Below are positions 33,175 to 44,453 of a stretch of DNA of 64,000 nucleotides, piece by piece. Origin of the DNA: Meloidogyne chitwoodi (taxonomy: Eukaryota; Nematoda; Chromadorea; Rhabditida; Meloidogynidae). Numbering within the stretch: the first letter of the stretch is position 1; every line of letters begins with the position of its first letter. Below the pieces are notes generated by a model that worked only from the letters and a program-made list of their open reading frames with translations, was not told the DNA's origin and did no database searches. The translations under genes and the position numbers were made by a program. The DNA lies in contig JACZZP010000004.1 in assembly GCA_015183035.1 (NCBI GenBank), positions 1,612,001-1,676,000 on the forward strand, read 5' to 3'.

Positions 33175-34372
33175 TTGTTGTGTTCGTAAAATAGCAATAA
33201 GGGTAGCGATAGCGCTTTATCAACAATGTAGATAGTAACAATGGTAGCGAAGGAAAGGGCCTCGATCACTGGTCTAGTGCTGGTGACCGGAAAATTCCTC
33301 TTCGGAAAATTCCTCTCGGAAAATTCCTCTCCAAATTTTCGGAAAATTCCTCTTTAACGGAAAATTCCTCTTTAAGCAAAATAATCGGAAAATTCCTCTT
33401 CGGAAATTCCTCTTTTTAGAGAAAAATTCCTCTCCAAATTAAAAATTATTAAAAATTATGGTTGTTCTTTAGTATATGGGACCCGAACTCAGATCAAGTA
33501 ACACATATCATTCGATTCCTCTTGTCGAGCTGAGTTCGAATATATAAATTTTATTTCTAGGAAAAATGTTTGAGCCGAGTTACAGGTCCCTGAAATTCGA
33601 AAAACCATAGGAGGGAGTAAGCTCATTTGATGTGATTATCGCGGCTGCACTTAAATTATTTTCACTGAATTAATTATTTTGTTGTAATTTGCGCCGTAGA
33701 ATAACGCATGTATCAAAAGCCAACGAGAGATGGGCTCCCAAATGAAGTCATAAAACACTCCCAATAGGTCCAAGTTTGGCGTGTTTCCAGTAAACTTCGA
33801 TCTTTCATAACTTTGTTCATAATCGTTCAATCAAGACAATTTTAGACTCATTCGATAGGTCTCGAAGAGCTCTTTCGAATGAGCTATCATTTGTATAAAC
33901 GAATTTTTCACACCAAAAAGAGCTTGGTCCCCCCTATGGTTTTTCGAATTTCAGGGACCTGTAACTCGGTGAGTATTTGTCTCCTGCAAGAAATTCTTAT
34001 ATATTCGAACTCAGCTCGACAAGAGGAATCGAATGATATGTGTTACTTGATCCGAGTTCAGGTCCCATATACTAAAGAACAACCATAATTTTTAATAATT
34101 TTTAATTTGGAGAGGAATTTTTCTCTAAAAAGAGGAATTTCCGAAGAGGAATTTTCCGATTATTTTGCTTAAAGAGGAATTTTCCGTTAAAGAGGAATTT
34201 TCCGAAAATTTGGAGAGGAATTTTCCGAGAGGAATTTTCCGAAGAGGAATTTTCCGGTAATCCTAGTGCTGATGACGCGGGACAGGGACTAAGATTGGTC
34301 TTAGTATGTCCCCGCTTGACTGTTAGACTGGCTTTTATATTATCATAAGCCTGCCGGCTTATGATAGTAACA
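33175..34372 (-). mobile_element. Putative LTR remnant split by foldback copy B
   Basis: On the minus strand the sequence starts TGTTACTATCATAAGCC, contains a TATA-like ATAATATAAAAG, continues through GGGACATACTAAGACC up to the foldback insertion, and resumes with GATCGAGGCCCTTTCC to about ACACAACA. A TG...CA outline with a TATA box is LTR-like, and the TGTTAC start is common in Bel/Pao elements. No second LTR or pol gene is in the window, so this would be a solo or partial LTR. The end near 33175 is a guess. Confidence 0.35.
33282..34262 (-). mobile_element. Foldback transposon, copy B (981 bp, 8-bp TSD)
   Basis: Same family as 25288-26272 but inverted: the left end reads GGTGACCGGAAAATTCC and the right end ATTTTCCGGTAATC. 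A perfect 8-bp duplication CTAGTGCT lies at 33274-33281 and 34263-34270. The arms of CGGAAAATTCCTCTT units match copy A closely, and the middle part, with GATTATCGCGGCTGCAC, matches copy A in reverse complement. Confidence 0.9.
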
Positions 34373-34489
34373 CTCCACCTTTACACATATCCAACATATC
34401 TGTAAACTAATTTTGATAATATTACGTTATTAATAATACAAAACATCGAATATAAATTAAAATTATAAAAATAATATAATAATTAGTCA

Positions 34490-34690
34490 ACAAGCTACAA
34501 GTGGAGCTGCCTCGATAATTATCCAAAATGAGCTTGGTCCCCTCTTGTGGTTTTTCGATTTTCGAAGGCCTGTTTTTTCTCAGAATTGAAATTGTCGTTA
34601 TCTATTCGACGAGTTATTTTAAAATAACATAGATCCTCCGAAGAAGCTTGTGTTTTGAAAATAATTTCCCCTGAAATTATTTTGTATATT
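34490..34690. repeat. Diverged relic related to the foldback interior
   Basis: CAAAATGAGCTTGGTCCCCT...TGGTTTTTCGATTTTC resembles the inner part of the foldback elements (CAAATGAGCTTACTCCCCCC...TGGTTTTTCGATAT), but the rest has drifted and no ends are visible. Confidence 0.5.
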
Positions 34691-34699
34691 TAAAATTTT

Positions 34700-35129
34700 G
34701 GTAATCTTCACCAATCTGGGCGCCACCCCAAATAATCGCACCGGGATAGTAAAAACGTGTTTTTAGGGGTTATCGAGGTCGCTGATTACGAATCTGATAT
34801 TAGTTTTTTCTTATCACTAATTTTAAAAATCACAGATTTTGTCAAGATTTTCGCTCAATTGCTGATTAAATGATGGTCATAATGGAGGTACAGACCGTAA
34901 AATGTTACATTGTTGTAAAAATTTAATAGCAGATTCGTTTGTATTAATAAATTGAGTAATTTGGAAAATATCCATGATAAAATCTGTGATTTTTAATATT
35001 AGTGATAAAATGATAAGGATTAGTGATAAGCTCAGATTCGTAATCAGCGACCTCGATAACCCCTAAAAACACGTTTTTACTATCCCGGTGCGATTATTTG
35101 GGGTGGCGCCCAGATTGGTGAAGATTACC
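34700..35129. mobile_element. Near-palindromic MITE (430 bp, ~98-bp TIRs, 8-bp TSD)
   Basis: The termini begin GGTAATCTTCACCAATCTGG and are identical in inverted orientation for about 98 bp (34700-34797 and 35032-35129). Further inside, a weaker inverted pair around ATCACAGATTTT extends the palindrome. The flanks are AAAATTTT at 34692-34699 and 35130-35137. No ORF. Confidence 0.85.
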
Positions 35130-35782
35130 AAAATTTTTAATTTATCCTCACTTATTTTATTTAAAATTTACTTTTTTTTTATAAAAATTTTAAATGGCAT
35201 TTTTTATTAAATAAATATTTAATACTAATAAAAGTCAACAGCCGTTTTATTCCTTGAACTCTTTTTTTAGTCTTTGCCCCTTTTAAAATACTTATATTCT
35301 ATATAATGTATTAACAAATAAATAAAAATAACAGCTGTGCTTCTCTTTTAACCGAACGGTGTTCTTCTTTTTTCTTTAAATTGATCAAGCAAAGCAAAAA
35401 GAATTTTAAGAATGAAGCTGTTCAGTCTTTATTTCATAATTAACACATTTTTATTTATTTAACTCAAATATTTATTTACGTTAAGTAATTTAAGTAGTCA
35501 CGTAATAAACATTATATCTATAATATAACCTATTCATATGATATTTTTAATTTAAAGAATTTTTAATATATATATTTATTTATTTTATTTTAAAATACAA
35601 ACAATTCTCTTTATTAAATAAAATTTATTTTATAAATTTTTGAGCTTTATATTTATTATTGTTAGTTAATTAATTAAATTAATGTTTATTTCATTTAACT
35701 TATTTTTAGATTAACGAGATTATTTTAAAATAATTTATTTGTATTTTTCTCATTTTTAGATTTTAAATAAATTTTACAAAAA

Positions 35783-36460
35783 ATGCCTTCCCCAACTGTT
35801 CACAACGCCCAAATTCGACATGGTCCATTAAAACCACCTAATTTAAGCCGAAGCGCAACAGCTACAGATACAAGTCTTGGTCAAGTATTTCTTGAATGTA
35901 TTGTTAGCCATGCTGATCCATCTAAGATTAAATGGTTTTTTGGCGATAGAGAAATAAATAATGAGAATGGAGGAATCTACACATTTAGTCAAGAACATCA
36001 AGATGCACAAAGAGATAAATTTTGTTGTGAAATTAAGGCAAATACTTTTTTAATATAATTTTATTTAAAATATATATTTCTTAGCTAAAATATAAAAGAA
36101 ATTTATTGAAAAATTGGCCAAACATTTTTATTATTGGCGGGAATATATAATCCCGTAAACTAGGATAAATGTCAAAAAGAATACAAATAAAAAATTAATA
36201 TATTGTCATTATCAAAAAATTTTTTTATCTATAAATAATTAATTTTTTCTATTAAATAAATTAAGGATTTGGCTAAATCAATGACTGGTATTTATAAACT
36301 TCAATTAACAAGTTTTGATGGTCGTCAAAACACAGCAACATTTAATTTGCCATTAGTTGGAATAGAAAAATGTAATTGGACAAATGTTACAGCATCATTA
36401 ACTATGGACCCATTAGAAGTACGTCAAGTACCTCCAACACCTCTTGTACCAATTAAGTGA
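35783..36460 (+). CDS. Small intracellular-type Ig-like domain protein
   Basis: Two exons, 35783-36037 and 36266-36460, give 149 aa. The first intron boundary is AAG|GCAAAT, a GC-AG intron; no GT donor in phase is available. The protein has no signal peptide. It shows an I-set Ig outline: GQVFLECIVSHADPSKIKWF (B strand Cys and the core Trp), FSQEHQDAQRDKF, then MTGIYKLQLTSFDG in place of the usual D-x-G-x-Y-x-C, so the second core Cys is missing, as in many cytoplasmic muscle Ig domains. The C-terminal tail is Pro-rich (VRQVPPTPLVPIK). It may be a small muscle or cytoskeletal Ig protein; I do not recognise an orthologue. Confidence 0.6.
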
Positions 36461-36792
36461 AAAAATTAATTTTTATATTAAAAAATTTATTAAACAAATC
36501 TCAAAAACTGAAATTTCATTTTATAAATATTTTTATTAAAAATTGTGATTAAAATAATTAGATAAATATAAAATAATATTTTTTTAATTAAAAATTGGAA
36601 TATTTAATATTTTAAGTAATAAAATTATATATATATTTTATTTAAATATAAAATTAAAAAAGTAATTAATTCTAAACTGAATGAAAATAGAGATTATAAA
36701 GAGACTCTAATACTTAGCTAATATTATTATAAAAAAACTTGAAAAAATAAAATATAAAAAATTAAAATATAATAATATTTCTTTTTTAAAAA
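36461..36792. other. Short convergent intergenic region
   Basis: AT-rich 3' flanks of the Ig-like gene (+) and the galectin-like gene (-). Nothing else was recognised. Confidence 0.5.
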
Positions 36793-39700
36793 TTAATAAT
36801 CTCTAATTTTAATTTTTAGTTGATCAAGTCCATTTACCTTTTAAAAATATATAAATTAAATTTTAAAATTAAATAAAACCTTAATATATTGTGTTGCTGA
36901 TGGTTTAATTGTTTGATTAAATTTAAATTTATTTATTTGTTCTTCTGTCTCTAATATACAAATATATATTTCTTTTTCTATTTTAATATTTAATCTAAAA
37001 TTATTATTAGGTTTTAATTCTTTTTGATGGAAATATTCATTTGAAAATTCTGATAATGATTTTCCTTTCTAAAAAATATAATAAATATTTTTTTTAATTA
37101 AAAAAGTAATTCACAGTATAGTAATTCCCATTAATCCAATAATTTGTTATTTTAAGTTGTAAAACTGTATGGCCAACTGAATTAAATTAAATTAGTTTTT
37201 TTTATTTTTTTTTTTCAATTACTTAATTCATGATATTCAAGTGCTCCATGAAATAAATTAATAGAAATATTATTAAAAGGATTAGATATAATTCCATAAA
37301 TATTTATATAACTTCCAATACCTAAAGGATTGTCACGAGATATTTGAATAATATTTTTAGGTAAATTATAAGGAATTTCTCCAAACTTTACATTAGTTAT
37401 ATAACCATAAATCTATTTAATAATAAAAATCATTATTTATTTAAAAAATAAAAGTTACATTAATCCAATTTAAAGCCCATGGTGGAAAATTATTTTTATA
37501 ATAAATATAATCAATTCCATCATTTACACTAATTTTAAAATAAGAATTATCTGCATCAATTCTTAAATTAAATTTAACTCCAGTTTGTCCAATTGGATTA
37601 TTGTGATATTCAGGTTTAATTGATCTATTACTACTTTTTATTGCAAGTTTACCATTATTATTTAACATATTCATATCATTAATAGTTTTATTTATTTCAG
37701 TATTGAAATTAAAAGAAAGCGTTAATAATAATACACCAACTTAAAATTATTTTATAATTAAAAAATAAATAATTAATTAATTAGTGAAAACAAAATTACT
37801 TTTATTATGAAATTCACTTGCTTCATGTAAAAGATCTATACCAAAGCGTTTGTTTTCTTCACTTGTCTCATTAATCATAAAAATTGCAGGTGGAACAAAA
37901 GCTTCAAGAAGTAAAATTGTTCCATTTGTTTTTATTGTCTCAATTTCATGTTTATATTTTAATAATGGCATTGTATAATTTTTATCTTTATAAATTATTA
38001 TTGGTTCTTCTAATCCAAGAATATCTCCTTCCAACTAAAATAATTAAAAAATAATTATTAAAAAAAATAACTGAAGCTCTATTAATTGTCCAAAGTGGTA
38101 AACTTCCAGTAAAATTAATAATTTGTAAATCATTATTTATATTAATTATATAATTTGTTGAATATTTTTTAAAAAGACTACTAATAGTACATTCAAATGG
38201 TTTTCCTAATTTAAATACTTTATTTGGTTCAATTGAATTATTATTATTTTTAATATAATTCTGAAAAAATAATTTATAAAAATTATTTAAAATAATATTT
38301 TTATTTACATGAGATTCAGAAAGAATAATTAAATTATTTGTTAAATTAACATTTAATTCTAAAACTGTTGCTCCTACTAAAATAAAAGAAAATAATTTTT
38401 AAAAAATAATTAATTATATTATTAACTATATTTATCAGATTCTGGTACATCATGCATTAATTTTATTTTAAAATATTTTGCATTTTTAAATAATTTACAT
38501 CTAATTTTAATAAAAACTTCTTCACTATATTCTGCTTTAAGATTAAATGAAATTGGGGCTTCTTTAGGCATTAATTCCTTTTGAAATAATTAATTAATTT
38601 TATTAATTAATTATATTTACTTGAGGAATTTGTTCTTCTTTTGGTACAAAAGAAGAAAAATAAGAAATTAAAATAATATCACCTCCAATTAATAATTTAA
38701 TATTTTTATTATTTTCTCTTTCTAAAAAATTTTCTTCCCACCAATTATTTGCCCAAAACCAATTTGATATTAACCAATTTTCACTTTTTAATTCAATAGA
38801 AATTGAATATGTTCTAATAATATATTTAAAATATATTTTAATTCCTCTAGAAAATATATCTTCATTTAATTTAATTGTTTTTTTATGCCAATTACCAAAA
38901 ATATTCTAAATAATTTTATCGTTTTAATAAATTAAAGAAATATTAACTGGATCAGGACTAAAATTAATTGTACTTTTGTTAAAATAAAATCCAATTAATT
39001 CATTCCCTTCATCATTTAAAAAAGTAAATTTAGCATTTTGTCCTTTATTATCAGTCAAAATTGTAAAAGAAATCATTGTACCAATAACATTTTTTGAAAA
39101 TTTTTTTAATATATGAATTGTATAATTTTTAAATATTTTTTTACAATCTTTATCATTTAATATTTTATTTTTAAATAAAACTACTGGAGAATGTTTAATT
39201 GTTGTAGGTTTTATAAACTTTAATTATATAAAATTAATTAATTAAATAATTTTTATAAACTAACAAAAACATTAAATGAACAACCACAATTTCTATAAAT
39301 AAAAAGATTTATAATTCTTTGAGATGTTGTTGGTAATATATCTAATCCTAATGTCCATAAACCTGCATATTTATATAAATAAGCACCTTTAGATATTTTG
39401 GCCAGAAATTCATCACGAAGAAGATTATCTTCAATTAATTCATGTACTTTAATGCCTTAAATGAATAAATAAAATAAGGAAAATAAATTTTTGAAAATTT
39501 ATGGAAGGAAACTGTAATAAACAAATTTCATTTATGAGAGTATTTCCTAGATTTTTTAATTAAATATTTTCGAAACTGATAATTTTGTAGGTAACCTAGG
39601 AACCTCAAGAAAGATAAAAAGTTCAATTTTCACTATTTTAAAATTTATTTATTTTATTTATATTAAAAATTTTAAATTTTGTTTTATTTATTATTTTACC

Positions 39701-40545
39701 TTTGCTTGTATTACGAATTATACGTGTAAAAATGTCTTCTTTTTTTCCAAATTGTAATGAAAAATTTCTGTATTTTATGCTAAATCTAGAATTTAATTTT
39801 TATTTTTTTCAATTTATTAATTAAAAAACAAACATTTTGTCTGTAATTGATAATGAAATATTAATAATAATTTTATTATTAATTTTTATTGTTTTAATTA
39901 AAATTCCATGCCATCTAAATTCAGCACCTGACAAACAATTTTTATTTTTATTTTTATCATTACAAAATTCTTTTCGTTTAAATTCACATTGTTTTGTTAT
40001 ATTATTCTTTTTAATTATTTTAAAATATAATATTTAAATTAAATAAAAACCTGTTTTTCAGATTTTAAACGATAAGGAATTGATGAAATAATGCCATTTC
40101 GAGTATTACCTTTTACTAATTGACTTGGATAACAAATTAATAATCTAATTAATGTTTTTAAGAATTAATTTAAATATTAAAAGAATTTATTTTTCATATC
40201 AAATATTTCAATAAAAAATATTATATAAATATTTATTTACCCATTATTACACAATAAACGATGTTCCCATTCAAATTTTAATTCATAAGATCCATGTTCA
40301 GTTTGTTCAGGTCTAAGCATACATTGATCATAATTTATATATGAAATTGATTGTTTATTTGTTTCCATATTAGTTAATAAAATTCTTAAAAAATTAAATA
40401 ATCCTATTCCTTTCTTAATATTTAAATAAATTTATAAATAAACCTACGCTTTATAATCATCATCTTCAATTCCTTTCAGTTTATTATTTTGAAGATTAAT
40501 AAAAATAAAATATAAAAAAATTCTTTTAAATTCACTTATATTCAT
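36793..40545 (-). CDS. Multi-domain galectin-like protein
   Basis: A long minus-strand gene from ATG 40545. Clear exons include 40545-40448, 40384-40241, 40144-40051, 40006-39834, 39785-39700 and 39455-39271, then further exons to the stop at 36793. The N-terminal third has conserved-looking Cys (YDQCMLRPEQTEHGSY, LLICYPSQL, CEFKRKEFC) and no domain I know; it begins with only a weak hydrophobic leader. From about 39230 on, diverged galectin-type beta-sandwich units recur: NIKLLIGGDIILISYF and LEGDILGL have the 'L-x-I-x-GDI-x-L' end strand, SYINIYGIISNPFNNISINL has the opening 'I-x-G...F-x-INL', and FNLRIDADNSYFKISVND has the 'F-x-x-x-I-x-V-N' strand. The carbohydrate-binding HFNPR/W-x-x-E signature is not intact in any, so sugar binding is uncertain. 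Confidence 0.55.
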
Positions 40546-41607
40546 TTATTATTTTAAATTAATTATATTTTAATTTTTAATAAAAATATAAAAATTAATT
40601 TAAAAATAAATAATTAATTTTTATTTAGTAATATATTTTAAGCTGCTATATACATATATGTATAAAATGTGCATAATTTAAATTTATATATTAACTATGG
40701 AAAAAAAATTAAATTAAAATTATATAGTAATATTCATTAAAATATATGAATCATTAAAATAAAATAATTTTTTATTTTTTATTAAATATTTAAATATAAA
40801 ATTGTTTTAATAAATAATATAATAATTATTGGTAATTTTAAAATATTAAAAAATTAAAATAAAATAACAATAAATATATTTAATAAATAAACTTTAATTA
40901 ATATGCTTTTGAATAAATATATTATGTTTTAAACATTTTTATTCAATAATATTTTACTAATTAAATTAATTAATTGTTGTTTTTATTTATAAAAAATTTA
41001 GATAAACTTTTTGCCTTTTAATATTTTAAAATTTAAATCTTCTCAAAAACACAGTTCTTTATGTCTTAATCCTGTCTGACTGTTTCTTGTGACACATCCC
41101 TTCCATATATTATACTTATGTACAATTAAATGATAATCATAAATAAATTAAATTAAAACAATTTATAGAAAATATAATAAAATATTTTTCTTTAAATAAA
41201 TTTTCTCGTCATTAAAAGTTAATATGAACATTAAAAAAATACAAATGTTTTTTTTTAAACATTTTAACGATTAAAAATTCAATATTTATTTTTATATTTA
41301 TTATTTGTCGCGCATATTTAAACCTCTTAATTTTAGTTAAATCAATAAGTTTTTGACTTATGATAAATTACATTATTTCAATAATAAAATAATAAAAATT
41401 ATTATTAAATTAAATTTTAATAAATTATTTTTAATTATTAATAAGAATTAATATATCTTGATAAAGATTTTCTTTTATTTTAAAAATTATATAAATAAAT
41501 AAATAATAAAATGTTATTTTTGTTTCTTCTCCATTAATTTTAATATATTTTTATTTTTTAATCAATTTTTAATTAAATTAAAGGTTATTATTTAATAATT
41601 ATTTATT
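40546..41607. other. Divergent intergenic region
   Basis: About 1 kb of AT-rich sequence between the galectin-like gene (-) and the antiporter (+); probably both promoters. No repeats or further genes were recognised. Confidence 0.5.
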
Positions 41608-43755
41608 ATGTTTTCTTCTTATTTTAGTCTGAAATTCAAAAAAGAGGTAAGAAAATTTTTTGTTTTAAAATAATTTTTAAAAATTTATATTCATTAGATA
41701 AGTAATTTAATTTCGTCATTTCTTGTTTTAATTTCTTTATATATAACTTTAATTTCTGTTCTACATAGACCTTTTTTGTTTCCTTTTGTTTCTGAAAATA
41801 TTATTAAAATAAATAATAATACAACAAATATTAAACAAATTAATTCTTCTAAAATTAAAAATGAAGAAGAAGAAATAATAACAAATACTTTTATTAATAA
41901 TTTTCTTTCAATTTTCTTCTTATGGGCTTCTTCACTTATAGCAGGTCGTATTGCTTATTATCTACGATTGCCACCACTTTTAGGTTTTTTTCAAAATTAA
42001 TTATTATTAAAAAATTTAATAAATATTTTTAAATGTTTTGGATTAAAAAGAGACCTTTAGTAATTAATTAAATTATATTTACTCATTCTTTTGTTTTTAT
42101 TCAAATATTTAAGGTATGCTTATTATTGGAATTGTATTTGCTAATATTCCTTTGTTATATATACGTGATAGTTGGGCAACTTTATTTCGTAAAACTGCTT
42201 TTTTATTAATTCTGCTTCGTTGTGGTTTTGGACTTAACCCTAAAGTACTTCGTAAAGAAATGGTTTTAAAATTAATTTAATTTTTTTTAAATATTTTTTC
42301 AGTTATTTTGTTCAAGTTTAGGCCTTTTAACTACATTTATTGAAGTTATTTCAATAATTATTATTTCACATTTTTATTTTAATATTAACTTATCGGCAGC
42401 TATTCTTTTTGGGTTTATCTTTTTTATCTTAAATTTTTATTAAAAATCCAAAAGAATTATAATAATTTTAAATATTTAAAAATATTTATTTTATCAAAGT
42501 TTTGTGCTTGCTTCAAGTTCCCCAGCTGTAACAGTACCAACAATGATTGAATTACAACATAATCATAAAGGAACATTTAAAGGTATTCCAACAATTGTTT
42601 TGGCAAGGTATTTTATTTTTATTTAATATTTTTATTTAAATTATTTATAAATATTTAAGTGCTTTAATTGACAATATTTTTTGTATTTCTTCTTTTTCAA
42701 TTTCTTATGAAATTGTTTCTTCTTCAAAAGGTATATTTTTAATTATTTATAAAAATTATTTATTTATTTATTTTAAAGAAGAAATTATTAATAAATTAAT
42801 TTATGTACCAATTCAAATTTTATTTGGAATTTTATTTGGATGTTTTTTTGGTTAATTTTTATTTTTATTAAAAAAAATGTTTTATTATTTTAATAAAAAA
42901 GGTTTATTAATTCGTAATATTCCTTTTGTCAATTCTTCTTCTAAACTTCATTTTTCTCGTACAATTCTTCTTTGTTTTATTTCTACTGCTCTTTACTTTG
43001 GATTTGAATCTATAAATTATTCAATTAGTGGTCCAATAGCTGTTTTATTTACTTCTTTTTTGGCAGCTTTTGGATGGGCAAATGATAATCAAAAGAAGGT
43101 AAATATATTTTTTATTTTATTTAATTTTTAAATATGAAAGAATTTATATAATTTTAAATAAATTAAATATATTTTAGGTTCGATCTGAAGCAAAAGCTCT
43201 TTGTCTAATTTGGGATTTAATTTTTTTGCCTTTATTATTTTCTCTTATTGGATTACTTTTCAATTTTTCAACTGTTTGTATTTTTTGTATTTTTTAAAAA
43301 TTTATTTTTATTTATTTTTAAAGTTTACTTTTATTATTTTTGGAAATGCTATTCTTTTTATTTTTGTTGCTATAATAATTAGAATTATAATTGTATTTTT
43401 AATTACAAATTTTAATCAAAATTTAAATTTAAAAGAACGATTCTTTTTTTCATTTGTTTTTATTCCAAAAGCAACTGTTCAAGTATTTTAATTTATAAAT
43501 AATTTTTAAATTAATTTTTAGGCAGCACTTGCTCCAATTATTTTCAATTTTAGCAATTTAATTTCTAAAAATAATTCTCAATTTATTTTACAAACTTTAA
43601 TTTTAAGTATTCTTTTTACTGCTCCAACTGGACAACTTTTAATTAAAATACTAGGAAAATATTTATTATCAAATGATATTAATATTAAAAATAATAATAA
43701 TAAAAGAACTTCTTTAGTAACAGTTTCACCAACAATTGAAACTAAACAAATTTAA
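41608..43755 (+). CDS. NHA-type Na+/H+ antiporter (SLC9B, CPA2 family)
   Basis: Membrane cation/proton antiporter. Eleven exons: 41608-41646, 41698-41983, 42114-42262, 42303-42412, 42500-42607, 42660-42730, 42779-42850, 42902-43098, 43178-43273, 43324-43483 and 43522-43755. Family blocks, in order: LRLPPLLGMLIIGIVFAN, LLRCGFGLNPK, FVLASSSPAVTVPTMIELQ, KGIPTIVLASALIDNIFCIS, FLAAFGWANDNQKK, WDLIFLPLLFSLIGL, FIPKATVQAALAPIIF (with the conserved Lys) and FTAPTGQLLI. The ion-binding pair, normally two adjacent Asp at 'x-x-DD-I-x-A-I', reads ALIDNIF here, so the second Asp is Asn. The N-terminus adds one extra hydrophobic segment and a 45-residue charged loop (NNTTNIKQINSSKIKNEEEE). It is convergent with a chemoreceptor gene. 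Confidence 0.92.
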
Positions 43756-44453
43756 TAAAAATTAATTAATTTTAAATTTATAATTTTATCATTTTTATAA
43801 TTATCTTTGACCTTTTTTAATTTTCTTAATTTATAAAATATTTTTATATCTTTAAATATTTTATATAATGTTTGCTCCTTTTAATTAATTAATTAAATTT
43901 TTTTTTCAATTTAATTAATTAAAAAAATATTTTTCTTTGCAAAATTGGAAATAATTATTTATTTGGAATATTTTTAGAATTTTAAAATTATTATTTTTTA
44001 AATTAGTTTTGTTTTATTGAAATCTAAATTTAATTCTTTGTTTTTTAATAATTTTATGAAAAAATAAAATAACAAATTTTTTTTTTTATTAAAATAATAA
44101 ATTTAGAAATAATTTTAATATATTTATTTTCAAAAATTAAAAAAATATTTTTTAATAAAGAAAAAGATTTTTACAAGGATGTATTATATAGGTACTATTT
44201 AATATTTTTAAAGCCTCTAACATTTAAGTGTTCTTTTAATAAGTTTCTTTTTGTTTAATTCCAAATCTAATTTTAAAAATTAAAATATTTAATTAAAGTT
44301 GAATAATAATTAAATTTTATAAATTTATTAAAATTATATAAAATAAAGGTATTAACTTTATTAAAAGTATTTTAGTCTCTAAAATATAGACTAATTTATA
44401 TTTTAATTAAAAAGAAAATATTTAATAAAATAATTAATTATAATACCTAAAAT
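43756..44453. other. Convergent intergenic region
   Basis: AT-rich 3' flanks of the antiporter (+) and the Srsx receptor (-); nothing else was recognised. Confidence 0.5.

Larger units (their letters stand above)
32645..35782. other. Intergenic transposon nest
   Basis: After the giant gene: simple A/T/CAG-poor repeats (32645-32760), a CATACATA microsatellite, a 76-bp hAT-like MITE (32886-32961), an LTR-like sequence interrupted by foldback copy B (about 33175-34372), a diverged foldback relic (about 34490-34690) and a palindromic 430-bp element (34700-35129). From 35130 to 35782 the sequence is AT-rich upstream DNA of the Ig-like gene with nothing else recognised. Confidence 0.6.

Noticed and set aside
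39837..40037. 66-aa hydrophobic plus-strand frame
   Set aside because: Antisense of a galectin-like gene exon (FRWHGILIKT); hydrophobicity comes from AT-rich complement.
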